64,000 bases of DNA from Burkholderiales bacterium (GTDB taxonomy: Bacteria > Pseudomonadota > Gammaproteobacteria > Burkholderiales > Burkholderiaceae_C). Where the stretch lies: assembly GCA_021414305.1 (NCBI GenBank), contig JAIOOS010000006.1, positions 62,001-126,000 on the forward strand, written 5' to 3'. Positions 40,244 through 49,371 of this stretch are shown piece after piece. The position numbers and the translations under genes are program-made. The notes below the pieces were generated by a model, which was not told where the DNA came from, did no database searches, and saw only the letters and a list, made by a program, of their open reading frames with translations. The first letter of the stretch is position 1. Each line of letters begins with the position of its first letter.

Positions 40244-41564
40244 GCTTGCGCAGCTCGGCGACGACGCCGCTGCCGTCGGCCTGCGCGCGGTAGCGCAGCT
40301 CGAGGCCGTGCAGCGCGGCGATGCGCTGCGCGATCGAGAGGCCGAGGCCGCTGCCCGATTCGGCCTGCCCGGTCGGGCGGTGGAAGCGCTCGCCCAGGTG
40401 CGCCAGCGTGTCGGCCGACAGCGGCGGGCCCGCATTCTCGACGCTCAGCCCTTCGGCGCCGAAGCGCAGCGTCGCTTCGCTTCCTTCCGGCGCGTAGCGC
40501 ACGGCGTTGTCCACGAGGTTCCTGAGCAGCAGCGCCAGCAGGTCGGGGTCGCCGCGAAGGGGGAAGGCCGGCGTCCCCGCGGCCGGCCACTCGCAGGCCA
40601 GCTCGATGCGGCGCCGCTCGGCGAGCGGCAGCAGGTCGCTCATCACCTGCTCGACGACCGGCTCCCACGCGACCGGTTCGCCTTGCTCCGGCCGCTCGGC
40701 CGCGTCCACCCGCGACAGCGCCAGGAGCTGCTCGACCATGCGGTCCATGCGGTCGAGGCCGGCGCCGAGCCTGGCCGAGGCCTGCGCCCGCTCGCCCTCC
40801 TCGCGGCTGCGGCCGAGCACCTCCCACTGGGCGCGAAGCACGGCCAGGGGCGTGCGCAGCTCGTGCGCGGCATCGGCGGTGAAGCGGCGCTCGCGCGCCA
40901 TCGTCGCCTCGATGCGGGCGAAGAGACCGTTCATGGCGGCGAACAGCGGGCCGAGCTCGGTGGGGATCAGCGCCGTCGGCACCTTCTGCAGATCGTCGGC
41001 GCCGCGGCGCTGCAGGTCGGCGGTGAGGGTGCGCACCGGCGCGAGGGCCTGGCGCACGGCCCAGGCCATGGCGAGCAGGAGCACCGGAAGCACGAGGAGC
41101 CAGGGCAGCAGCTGGCTGCTGACAAGGCTGGTGACGAGGTCGTCGCGCTCGTACAGGCGCTGTCCCGCCGCCACCAGCCACGTGCCTCGGGCCGACTGCA
41201 GGTAGTAGACCCGCCAGGCGTCGCCGTCGAGCTTCAGGTCGACGAAGCCCGACGTGTCGGCGCGGCGGGGGAGCGCAACGCCTTCCCGGTCCGCCAGCAG
41301 CAACTTGCCTTCGGCGTTCCAGACGGCGATCGCCAGGTCGCGCAGGTCGGCTGCCCCGCCCGACGGCAGGAGCTCGGGCGATCCGCCGCCAGTGCCGAGG
41401 CCAGGCAGGGTCGCCTGCACCTGACGGGCGAGACGGATGATCTCGGTGTCGTACAGCTCGTTGACCTCGTGCCGCGCCCGGCTCGCCGACACCAGCAGCG
41501 CGACGCCCCACACCACCGGCGCGCAGAGCAGCAGGAAGACCAGCAGGCGGCGCTGCAGGCTCAC
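40230..41564 (-). CDS. Two-component sensor histidine kinase (QseC/TctE-like)
   Basis: 444-residue membrane kinase. Two transmembrane segments (residues 7-27 and 151-171) flank a periplasmic sensor of about 120 residues (LAIAVWNAEGKLLLADREGV, then WRVYYLQSARGTWLVAAGQ). The phosphoacceptor is His234 in DAAHELRTPL, followed by N-box RNLVDNAVRYAPEG and G-box SGSGLGLSIAQRI. The GTG start at 41564 overlaps the response regulator TGA (GTGA). The 3' end overlaps the convergent T_hemolysin operon by 14 bp. The signal is unknown. Confidence 0.93.
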   Translation of the reverse strand: MSLQRRLLVFLLLCAPVVWGVALLVSASRARHEVNELYDTEIIRLARQVQATLPGLGTGGGSPELLPSGGAADLRDLAIAVWNAEGKLLLADREGVALPRRADTSGFVDLKLDGDAWRVYYLQSARGTWLVAAGQRLYERDDLVTSLVSSQLLPWLLVLPVLLLAMAWAVRQALAPVRTLTADLQRRGADDLQKVPTALIPTELGPLFAAMNGLFARIEATMARERRFTADAAHELRTPLAVLRAQWEVLGRSREEGERAQASARLGAGLDRMDRMVEQLLALSRVDAAERPEQGEPVAWEPVVEQVMSDLLPLAERRRIELACEWPAAGTPAFPLRGDPDLLALLLRNLVDNAVRYAPEGSEATLRFGAEGLSVENAGPPLSADTLAHLGERFHRPTGQAESGSGLGLSIAQRIAALHGLELRYRAQADGSGVVAELRKLSAA

Positions 41565-42232
41565 GCGGGCACCTCGGCGCCGAGCGCATAGCCCACGCCG
41601 CGCACCGTGCGCACGATGTCCGGATGGATCTTGCGCCGCAGCCGGTGCACGTGCACCTCCAGCGCATTGCTCTCGGGCTCGCGGCCGCTCCAGTCGTAGA
41701 GCTGCTCCTGCAGCTGCGCCTTGGAGAGCACGCGCTGCGGATGCTTCAGCAGCACCTCGAGCAGCGCGAGCTCGCGGGCGGTGAGGTCGACGGGCCGATC
41801 CTGCCAGTGAACCTGCTTGGTGACGGTGTCGTAGCGCAGGGCGCCGTGCGTCCACTCCGCCTGGGCACGCCCGGTCGCGCGGCGCAGCATCGCCCGGAGG
41901 CGCGCCGCCAGCTCCTCGGTGGAGATCGGCTTGATCAGGTAGTCGTCGGCGCCGGCGTCGAGGCCGGCGATGCGCTGCTGCACCCCGTCGCGCGCCGTGA
42001 GGATCAGCACCGGCAGGGCCGAGCTGCGCTCGCGCCAGCGGCGCAGCCACACCATGCCGTCGGTGCCGGGCAGGCCGAGGTCGAGCACGGCGGCGTCGTA
42101 CGGCGCACTGTCGATCGCCGCGTCGGCCTCTGTGCCGCCGGTGAACCAGTCGACCGCGTGGCCGAGCTGGCGCAGGCCCGTGGCCAGCGCATCGCCGAGC
42201 TGAGGGTCGTCCTCGAGGATGAGCAGGCGCAT
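41561..42232 (-). CDS. OmpR/PhoB-family response regulator
   Basis: 223-residue regulator with a receiver domain (acidic pair Asp8-Asp9, phosphoacceptor Asp51 in VLDLGLPG, Lys101 in LIKPIS) and a C-terminal winged helix from about 125 (LTARELALLEVLLKHPQRVL, then SNALEVHVHRLRRKIH). It is of the QseB/TctD type. It lies 9 bp after a glutathione transferase gene and is coupled to the kinase gene by GTGA, so the two-component system appears to be transcribed with the transferases. Confidence 0.94.
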   Translation of the reverse strand: MRLLILEDDPQLGDALATGLRQLGHAVDWFTGGTEADAAIDSAPYDAAVLDLGLPGTDGMVWLRRWRERSSALPVLILTARDGVQQRIAGLDAGADDYLIKPISTEELAARLRAMLRRATGRAQAEWTHGALRYDTVTKQVHWQDRPVDLTARELALLEVLLKHPQRVLSKAQLQEQLYDWSGREPESNALEVHVHRLRRKIHPDIVRTVRGVGYALGAEVPA

Positions 42233-42241
42233 GCCCTCATG

Positions 42242-42958
42242 CTAGGGCATGGCTGCGGTCGCCACGAACGGTTGCGAACGCCTGTCGAGAAGGGCCGTGC
42301 CGGCATGCCGCGCCAGCGCCGAGGGCCGGGCGGCGAGGAAGGCGCGCAGGCGCTCGGCGTAGTCGGCGCTGACCGCCCCGCGCACCGAAGGCCGGTCGGC
42401 GAGTGCCGAGCGCCATGCCGCGACCCGGGGCAGGCCGGCGAAGAAGGCGAAGTCGCCCAGGTCGTCGATCACGTCGAAGTAGCGGAATACCGGCGCGAAC
42501 ACCGCGTCGACCAGCCCGAACCGGCCGCCGCCGAACCAGGGCCCTTCGCCGAGCGCGGCCTCGACTTGGGCGAAACGCTTGCGCAGGTCGGTGGCGCGGA
42601 GCGCGAGTGCGGCCTCGTCGGCGGCGTTGTAGAACGCGGCGATCGCGTTCAGCAGCGCCGAACCGAACTCCATCCAGGCGCGATGCCGGGCGCGCGTGAG
42701 CGGATCTTCGGGATGCAGGCGCGGCCCCGCCGTCTCGTCGAGGTACTCGCAGATCACTGCCGACTCGAACAGCGCCTCGCCGCGCACCAGCAGGACCGGC
42801 GTCTTGCCGAGCGGAGAAACGGCGAGGAACCAGGCGGGCTTGGCCGCGAGATCGATCTCGCGCCGCTCGAAGGGCAGACCCTTCTCGGCCAGGACGATCG
42901 CCGCCCGCTGAACGTACGGGCAGAGCGCATGCGACACCAGCACCGGCGGCGCGCTCAT
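42242..42958 (-). CDS. Glutathione S-transferase family protein (CPYVQR type)
   Basis: 238-residue GST. The thioredoxin-fold N-terminal domain has the active-site LCPYVQRAAIVLAEKGLPFE with Cys13, then KTPVLLVRGEALFESAVICEYLD (cis-Pro and glutathione Glu/Ser site). The helical C-terminal domain ends VSADYAERLRAFLAARPSAL. The CPxxQR motif is like omega and related cysteine-type GSTs, which favour thiol transfer and dehalogenation or reduction over conjugation. Its ATG overlaps the TGA of the upstream GST gene. Confidence 0.9.
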   Translation of the reverse strand: MSAPPVLVSHALCPYVQRAAIVLAEKGLPFERREIDLAAKPAWFLAVSPLGKTPVLLVRGEALFESAVICEYLDETAGPRLHPEDPLTRARHRAWMEFGSALLNAIAAFYNAADEAALALRATDLRKRFAQVEAALGEGPWFGGGRFGLVDAVFAPVFRYFDVIDDLGDFAFFAGLPRVAAWRSALADRPSVRGAVSADYAERLRAFLAARPSALARHAGTALLDRRSQPFVATAAMP

Positions 42959-43563
42959 CGCAGCAACCCCTCGACGCGCATCGCCTCCAGCACCGCCGGA
43001 CGCTCGGCCACGCGCGCCAGGTAGGCCTTCAGGTGCGGATAGGGCGCGAGCGGAACGGCGAGGTAGTCGGCCCAGCGGACGATGGTGAAGGCGTAGGCAT
43101 CGGCCACGCTGTACTCGCCGGCCAGGTAGTCGCGCGTGGCCAGCAGTGCGTCGAGCTCGGCGAAGCGCGCGGCGAGCTTCTGCTTCGCCGCCTGTTGCGT
43201 CGAGGCGGCCGTTTCCTTGTGCCACAGCCAGGGGCTGAACACCTTGTGCAGCTCGGTGCTCACGAACGTGAGCCATTCGACGACGGCGACGCGCCGGGCC
43301 GAACGCGGCGCGCCGATCAGCGCGCCGTCCGGGTCGAGGTCGGCCACGTACTGCAGCAGCGCGGCGGCTTCGCTGTGCCGGCTGCCGTCGTCGAGCTCCA
43401 GCACGGGCACGTAGCCGCGCGGCGAAACGGCGAAGTAGTCGCCGCCGTCGGCCGTGGTGTGCCGCGCGAGATCGACGGCGACGGGGTCGAACGAGGCGCC
43501 GATCTCGCGCAGGGCGATGTGAACGGCGAGCGAGCAGGCGGCGGGGGAGTAGTAGAGCTTCAT
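42955..43563 (-). CDS. Beta-class glutathione S-transferase
   Basis: 202-residue GST with the bacterial beta-class N-terminus MKLYYSPAACSLAVHIALRE, including Cys10, which forms mixed disulfides with glutathione. YVPVLELDDGSRHSEAAALLQYV forms the glutathione site and YLAGEYSVADAYAFTIVRWA the conserved helix-6 N-cap. It presumably conjugates or reduces electrophiles. CCGGAGA precedes the ATG at 43563. It is divergent from a LysR gene, with a candidate promoter in the gap. Confidence 0.93.
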   Translation of the reverse strand: MKLYYSPAACSLAVHIALREIGASFDPVAVDLARHTTADGGDYFAVSPRGYVPVLELDDGSRHSEAAALLQYVADLDPDGALIGAPRSARRVAVVEWLTFVSTELHKVFSPWLWHKETAASTQQAAKQKLAARFAELDALLATRDYLAGEYSVADAYAFTIVRWADYLAVPLAPYPHLKAYLARVAERPAVLEAMRVEGLLR

Positions 43564-43593
43564 GAGCGTCTCCGGAAGGTTGCGGACAGGCAG

Positions 43594-43622
43594 AATCTAG
43601 GCTTGCACTGCTGCCATGAAAA
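43594..43622 (-). promoter_or_regulatory. Candidate sigma-70 promoter of the GST operon
   Basis: On the minus strand TTTTCA (43617-43622) and TAGATT (43594-43599) are separated by exactly 17 bp, about 30 bp upstream of the beta-class GST start and within the GST-LysR divergent gap, where the LysR protein would be expected to bind. Both hexamers deviate from consensus. Confidence 0.4.
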
Positions 43623-43640
43623 TAGGCGATGAGGCAATCG

Positions 43641-44519
43641 ATGAATGCAAAGCTGCAATACGAGCTCACACCCGCCGACCTGGCGACGGTGCTCGCCCTG
43701 GTGCGCGCCGGCACGCTGCTTGGCGCCGCCGAGCGGCTCGGCGTCGACTCCTCGACGGTGTTTCGCGGCCTGCAGCGCATCGAGCGTGGCCTCGGCGCGC
43801 CCCTGTTCGAGCGTTCGCGAGCCGGCTACGGCGCGGGCGAGCTCGCACAAGCGCTGGCCGAGCGCGCCGAGCAGGTGGAGGCGGCGCTGGAGTCAGCCCG
43901 GTCGGCGGCGCAGCTCCAGCCGGCGCAGGTGACGGGACTGGTGCGGATCACCACCACCGACACGATCCTGCACGGCCTGGTGGCGCCGGCCATCGCCGGC
44001 CTGCGCGAAGCGCATCCCGGCCTGAGCTACGAGCTGCACGCCGGCAACGAGCTCGCCAGCCTGACCCGGCGCGATTCCGACATCGCCGTGCGCGCCACCC
44101 GCCGGCCGCCGCAGCACCTGATCGGCAAGCACGTCGGCCCGGTGCGCATGGCGCTCTTCGCGGCAAGCGACGGCGCCAGCCTGCGCGACGTCGACGCCGG
44201 CAAGGCCGCCTGGATCGCCCCCGACGACGCCCTGCCCGAGCATCCTTCGGTGGTCTGGCGCAAGCGCCACCATCCCAAGGCGGCGCCCGCCTACCGGGTG
44301 AACAGCATCCTCACGGTGATGGAGCTCGTGGCGCTCGGCCTGGGGGTCGGCGTGATTCCGGTGTTCCTCGCCCGGGGCCGCGCCGGCCTGCACCAGCTGG
44401 GCGACGTGCTCGACGAGTGCCAGACCGAGCTCTGGCTCCTCACCCACCCCGAGTCGCGCCATGTCCGGCGCGTCGCCACCGTCTACGGGCACCTGGCGCG
44501 CACCCTGGTGCTGGACTAG
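43641..44519 (+). CDS. LysR-family transcriptional regulator
   Basis: About 292-residue LTTR. The winged HTH spans residues 8-65 (LATVLALVRAGTLLGAAERL, then VDSSTVFRGLQRIERGLGAP, LFERSRAGYG) and the effector-binding domain runs from about 90 (GLVRITTTDTILHGLVAPAI, SILTVMELVALGLGVGVIPV). ATG 43641 is preferred because GAGG lies 6 nt upstream; ATG 43629 would add four residues. Divergent orientation from the two GST genes makes it their likely regulator. Confidence 0.92.
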   Translation: MNAKLQYELTPADLATVLALVRAGTLLGAAERLGVDSSTVFRGLQRIERGLGAPLFERSRAGYGAGELAQALAERAEQVEAALESARSAAQLQPAQVTGLVRITTTDTILHGLVAPAIAGLREAHPGLSYELHAGNELASLTRRDSDIAVRATRRPPQHLIGKHVGPVRMALFAASDGASLRDVDAGKAAWIAPDDALPEHPSVVWRKRHHPKAAPAYRVNSILTVMELVALGLGVGVIPVFLARGRAGLHQLGDVLDECQTELWLLTHPESRHVRRVATVYGHLARTLVLD

Positions 44520-44614
44520 CGCATCGCCCGCAAAGGGGAAGCGCCAACGTAAAGAAAGTCGCGGCCCCGGTGCAGCCCCGTCAACGCCCGCCGCCGAAGG
44601 CACGTTGGACGGGC

Positions 44615-44851
44615 ATGCGAACCCTGCCGACGCTCTCCAGCCCCGTCGATTCCCCCATGGTCACCTCGATCCTGCGCTTCAATGGCCAAAGCCAGCAGGC
44701 CCGCGCCCAGCTCGTGCCGCTGCTGCGCGAGTTTCCCCAGGTCCGCTTCTGCGAGCGCACGGCCGCCGAATACGAGGTGACCGCCGCCGACCGCTCCGTC
44801 CTCCAGGCGCTCGCCAGCAAGCCCGGCTGGAGCCTGGCCGCCGGCCGCTAG
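44615..44851 (+). CDS. Small hypothetical protein (78 or 64 aa)
   Basis: Short frame with strongly G/C-biased third positions. Starts are possible at ATG 44615 or ATG 44657; from the latter it reads TSILRFNGQSQQARAQLVPL, REFPQVRFCERTAAEYEVTA and DRSVLQALASKPGW. It looks like a compact alpha/beta protein. I recognise no family. Its TAG shares a CTAG with the stop of the convergent DAHP synthase gene. No Shine-Dalgarno is visible. Confidence 0.5.
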   Translation: MRTLPTLSSPVDSPMVTSILRFNGQSQQARAQLVPLLREFPQVRFCERTAAEYEVTAADRSVLQALASKPGWSLAAGR

Positions 44852-45975
44852 GGCCGCCCAGCCCCCTTCGCCCGCTCCCGCACCGCCTTCGCCAGCGCCA
44901 CCAGCACCGGTTCGGTCTGGGCGAAACCGATGCACGCATCGGTGATCGAGACGCCGCGCTTCAGGGCGACGCCCGGCACCAGGTCCTGACGCCCGGCCTC
45001 GAGGTGGCTCTCGATCATGACGCCGACGATCCGCTCCTCGCCGCCCGCGATCTGCGCCGCCACGTCGTCGGCCACGGCGATCTGCCGCATCGGGTCCTTG
45101 GCGCTGTTGCCGTGCGAGAAATCGATCATCACCTGCGCGCGCAGGCCGGCGGCGCGCAGCGTGGCGCAGGCCGCGGCAACGCCGGCGGCCTCGTAGTTCG
45201 GCGCCCTGCCGCCGCGCAGGATGACGTGGCAGTCGTCGTTGCCGCGGGTCTCGAAGATCGCGGCCACGCCCATCTTCGTCATGCCCATGAAGGCGTGCGG
45301 CGAGCGCGCGGCGAGGATCGCGTCGGCCGCGACCTTGACGCTGCCGTCGGTGCCGTTCTTGAAGCCGACCGGCGAGCTGAGCCCGGAGGCGAGCTGGCGG
45401 TGGCTCGGGCTCTCGGTGGTGCGCGCGCCGATCGCGCCCCAGGCGATCAGGTCGGCGACGTACTGCGGGCTCAGCAGGTCGAGGAACTCGGTGCCGGTGG
45501 GCATGCCGAGCCGGGTCAGCTCGAGCAGCAGCGTTCGCGCCCGCTCCAGCCCCTCGTTGATCGCGAAGCTGCCGTCGAGGTGCGGGTCGTTGATGTAGCC
45601 CTTCCAGCCGAGGGTCGTGCGCGGCTTCTCGAAATAGGCGCGCATGACGATCAGGAGCTCGTCGCCGAGCCGGTCGGCCGCGGCCTTGAGGAGCCCGGCG
45701 TATTCGATCGCCTGCCCGTGGTCGTGGATCGAGCAGGGGCCGACCACGACCACCAGCCGGCGGTCCCTGCCGTGCAGCACCGCGGCGATCGCCGCCCGGC
45801 TCGATTCGACCAGGGCGAGCGTGGCGTCGTCGACCGGCACGCGCTCCTGCAGCAGCGCGGGCGTGATCAGCGGGCGGACCGCGCCGATGCGCACGTCGTC
45901 GATGCGCGTCGTGTCGAGCGTGCTGTTGCGGCTGCCGGCTTCGCGGTCGTGGCGGGGGTCGTCGAGTGCAGCCAT
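44848..45975 (-). CDS. aroG: 3-deoxy-7-phosphoheptulonate (DAHP) synthase, class I
   Basis: 375-residue AroF/G/H-type enzyme joining phosphoenolpyruvate and erythrose-4-phosphate in the first step of aromatic amino acid synthesis. Signatures are VVVVGPCSIHDHGQAIEYAG (metal Cys), MRAYFEKPRTTLGWKG, GTEFLDLLSPQYVADLIAWG, the GARTTESPSHRQLASGLSSP loop and VMIDFSHGNSAKDP with the metal-binding His. Which of Phe, Tyr or Trp inhibits it cannot be told here. TGAGG precedes the ATG. It is divergent from the epimerase gene. Confidence 0.95.
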   Translation of the reverse strand: MAALDDPRHDREAGSRNSTLDTTRIDDVRIGAVRPLITPALLQERVPVDDATLALVESSRAAIAAVLHGRDRRLVVVVGPCSIHDHGQAIEYAGLLKAAADRLGDELLIVMRAYFEKPRTTLGWKGYINDPHLDGSFAINEGLERARTLLLELTRLGMPTGTEFLDLLSPQYVADLIAWGAIGARTTESPSHRQLASGLSSPVGFKNGTDGSVKVAADAILAARSPHAFMGMTKMGVAAIFETRGNDDCHVILRGGRAPNYEAAGVAAACATLRAAGLRAQVMIDFSHGNSAKDPMRQIAVADDVAAQIAGGEERIVGVMIESHLEAGRQDLVPGVALKRGVSITDACIGFAQTEPVLVALAKAVRERAKGAGRP

Positions 45976-46092
45976 GGCGCCTCACGATACGCGAAGGCAA
46001 CACGCAGGCCCGGGGTGCGCGCAGCCGGCCGGAGAAACCCGGCGAGGGAAAACGCGCTATGGCGCCGGCCCGGCGCTCCCTAGACTCGCTCA

Positions 46093-46110
46093 ACTAATAA
46101 CTTACTTAGT
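46093..46110. promoter_or_regulatory. AT-rich inverted repeat upstream of the epimerase gene, TetR-type operator candidate
   Basis: ACTAA-N8-TTAGT (46093-46110) ends 4 bp before the ATG of the epimerase gene. It is conspicuously AT-rich in a 70% GC context. It also contains a TAATAA that could serve as a -10, leaving almost no leader and no Shine-Dalgarno. The TetR gene two genes downstream is the natural candidate to bind it. Confidence 0.45.
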
Positions 46111-46114
46111 CAAG

Positions 46115-47173
46115 ATGACCGTCGCCGTTTCCGAGCCCTCGCCTGCCAGCGCCCCCCTGCCCGCCCGCTTCGCCGACGAGGACCATCTCGAGGACCTGCT
46201 GTCGACGCCCTCGCAGGCGCTCGTCGACGACTTCGCCCGACTCGACGGCGACCTCATCGTCCTCGGCGTTGCCGGCAAGGTCGGCCCGACACTGGCGCGC
46301 ATGGCCAAGCGCGCCGCGCCGACGAAGCGCGTGATCGGCGTGGCCCGCTTCAGCGAGGCCGGCCTGGCCGAGCAGATGACGGCGTGGGGCATCGAGACGA
46401 TCAAGTGCGACCTGCTCGACGCCGACGCGGTGGCGAAGCTGCCGAAGACGGCGAACGTCGTCTACATGGCGGGCAAGAAGTTCGGCACCGATTCCGACCC
46501 GTCGTTCGCCTGGGCGATGAACACGCAGGTGCCGGCGACGATCGCGCGCGAGTTCAAGGCCTCGCGCATCGTCGCCTTCTCGACGCTGTGCGTCTATCCG
46601 TTCGCGCCGGTCGTCTCGCACGGCTGGGACGAAAGGGTGAAGCCGGGCCCGCTCGGCGACTACGCCAACTCCTGCGTCGGCCGCGAGCGCGCCTTCGAGT
46701 ACGGCTCGCGCACCTGGGGCACGCCCGGCAGGCTGATCCGTCTCAACTACGCGATCGACATGCGCTACGGTGTGCTGCTCGACATCGCCAACTGGGTCTG
46801 GAAAGGCGAGCCGATCGAGATCGACACCGGCCACGCCAGCGTCATCTGGCAGGGCGACGCGAACGAGCAGATCCTGCGCTCGCTCCTGCACTGCACCACC
46901 CCCACCTCGCCGCTCAACGTCGGCGGCCCGGAGCTGGCGAGCGTGCGCATGGTGGCCGAGTGGTTCGGCCAGCGCTTCGGCAAGCGGCCGATCTACTCCG
47001 GCAGCGAGCAGCCGACGGCCTGGGTCAACAACACGCTGCAGGCGCAGCGCCTGTTCGGCTACCCGCGCGTGCCGCTGGCGACGCTGCTCGACTGGGTGGC
47101 CGACTGGGTGGAGCGCGGCCTGCCGCAGCACAACAAGCCGACCGGCTACCAGGTCCGCGCCGGCGCGTTCTGA
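46115..47173 (+). CDS. NAD-dependent epimerase/dehydratase family protein
   Basis: 352-residue extended-SDR-fold protein. The dinucleotide motif is modified to VLGVAGKVGPTLARMAKRAA, followed by CDLLDADAVAKLPKTANVVY and AGKKFGTDSDP. The active-site region has FSTLCVYPFAPVV and GDYANSCVGRERAFEY, so the usual YxxxK tyrosine is shifted to YANSCVGRE and the lysine is not obvious. That suggests a non-classical epimerase or a binding role. It is first gene of a same-strand cluster with an ABC transporter and an enolase-superfamily enzyme, consistent with sugar-acid or related carboxylate catabolism. Confidence 0.82.
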   Translation: MTVAVSEPSPASAPLPARFADEDHLEDLLSTPSQALVDDFARLDGDLIVLGVAGKVGPTLARMAKRAAPTKRVIGVARFSEAGLAEQMTAWGIETIKCDLLDADAVAKLPKTANVVYMAGKKFGTDSDPSFAWAMNTQVPATIAREFKASRIVAFSTLCVYPFAPVVSHGWDERVKPGPLGDYANSCVGRERAFEYGSRTWGTPGRLIRLNYAIDMRYGVLLDIANWVWKGEPIEIDTGHASVIWQGDANEQILRSLLHCTTPTSPLNVGGPELASVRMVAEWFGQRFGKRPIYSGSEQPTAWVNNTLQAQRLFGYPRVPLATLLDWVADWVERGLPQHNKPTGYQVRAGAF

Positions 47174-47186
47174 GGCCGAGGCAAGC

Positions 47187-47888
47187 ATGAGCGCGGAAGA
47201 CGGGCAGGGCCTGATGACCTTCTGGTCGAGCATCGAGCCCGAGAACCAGCTCGCGTTCCTGCGCTGGCACAACTGCGAGCACATTCCGGAGCGCGTGTCG
47301 ACGCCCGGCTTCCTGCGCGGCCGCCGCTACCGCTCGACGGCCGATTCCGAACGATTCCTCATGTTCTACGAGACCGAGGACGAGCAGGTGCTCTCCAGCC
47401 CCGCGTACATGGCGCGGCTGAACGCGCCCACCCGGCGCACGCGCGAGGCGCTGGCCTGGTTTCGCAAGTCGACGCGCAGCGTCTTTCGCCTGGCGCAGAC
47501 GGTCGGCAGCCGCGACGTCTGGCCGGCGCCGGTGCTCGTGGTCGCGCGCTTCGATGCCGGCGACGCGGACGACGCCGACGCGGCCCTCGGCCGCGTCGAG
47601 TCGTTGATGACCAGCGGCCTCTTCACGCGCGTGCGCCGCTACCGCGCCGGCGGCGACCGGCGTTCCGGCAGCACCAACGAATCGGCGATCCACGGCGCCG
47701 GCACGGGTTCGCTGAACGGCCTGCTGATGGCCGACTCGGCCGAGCTCGACCTGCTCGACGACGCTGCGGCGCAGATTCGCCTGGGCGAGGCGCTCGCGCA
47801 GGCCCTCGGCCCGACGACGGCGGCCGGCGCGGAGCTCGAGACGCTGGCGCTCGACTTCGCGCTCGACAGCCCGGCGCTGCGCCGATGA
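47187..47888 (+). CDS. EthD/DUF4286-like dimeric alpha-beta barrel protein
   Basis: 233-residue soluble protein. The first half has the ferredoxin-like pattern FWSSIEPENQLAFLRWHNCE, HIPERVSTPGFLRGRRYRST and RFLMFYETED, found in EthD and DUF4286 stress-responsive barrel proteins. The second half (PAPVLVVARFDAGDADDADA and following) appears to be a divergent repeat of the same fold. Small barrels of this sort often accompany degradation genes. It starts 13 bp after the epimerase and overlaps the TetR gene by ATGA. Confidence 0.7.
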   Translation: MSAEDGQGLMTFWSSIEPENQLAFLRWHNCEHIPERVSTPGFLRGRRYRSTADSERFLMFYETEDEQVLSSPAYMARLNAPTRRTREALAWFRKSTRSVFRLAQTVGSRDVWPAPVLVVARFDAGDADDADAALGRVESLMTSGLFTRVRRYRAGGDRRSGSTNESAIHGAGTGSLNGLLMADSAELDLLDDAAAQIRLGEALAQALGPTTAAGAELETLALDFALDSPALRR

Positions 47889-48597
47889 CCCGACCGACCC
47901 GCCTCCGCCAGGTCGAGGCCGCCGCGCCGGCTCGCCGCACCGCGCCTCGCAGCGCGAGCAAGCCCGCGGCGAGCAAGCCGCGCGACGCGGCGCAGACCAA
48001 GCTGCGCATCCTCGAATGCGCAACCACCGAGTTCGCCGACCACGGCTATGCCGGCGCCCGCATCGAGAGCATCGTCGGCGCGGCCGGCGTGAACATCAGC
48101 CTGCTCTACCAGTACTTCGAGAGCAAGGAGAAGCTCTTCATCGCCGTGATGGAGGGCGCCTACGGCCTGGTGCGGGAGAGCCACCACGAGCTCGACGTGC
48201 GCGACCAGGCGCCTGCGCAAGCCATGGAAGCGCTGATCCGCCGCACCTTCCGCATCTTCGTCGAGCACCCGCGCATCATCGGCCTGCTCAACAGCGAGAA
48301 CGTGCATCGCGGCCGGCACATCCTGAAGTCGCCGTACATCCGCGGCCTCTACACGCCGCTGCTGGAGGCGATCGGCGGGGTGCTGCGGCGCGGGGGCGCC
48401 GCGGGCGTGTTCCGGCGCGACGTCGATCCGCTCGACTTCTTCGTCTCCATGAACGGCATCGGGTACTTCTACCTATCGAACCGCTACACGCTGGGCGTCA
48501 TCCTCAACCGGGAAATGATGACCGCCGAGGCCCTGGCCCGTCACGAAGACCACATCGTCCAGGTGCTGCTCGGCTACCTGCGGCCGGCGACCCGCCC

Positions 48598-48601
<4 letters not shown>
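47885..48601 (+). CDS. TetR-family transcriptional regulator
   Basis: 238-residue regulator with a Pro/Ala/Arg/Lys-rich N-terminal extension of about 37 residues that would contact DNA or be disordered. A typical TetR HTH follows (TKLRILECATTEFADHGYAG, then ARIESIVGAAGVNISLLYQY, FESKEKLF). The ligand-binding domain includes TFRIFVEHPRIIGLLNSENV and PLDFFVSMNGIGYFYLSNRY, resembling the RutR/CecR-like TetR_C group. It sits mid-operon and probably controls it through the inverted repeat at 46093-46110. Overlaps at both ends (ATGA with the upstream gene, 4 bp with the ATPase gene). Confidence 0.92.
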
Positions 48602-49367
<766 letters not shown>

Positions 49368-49371
<4 letters not shown>

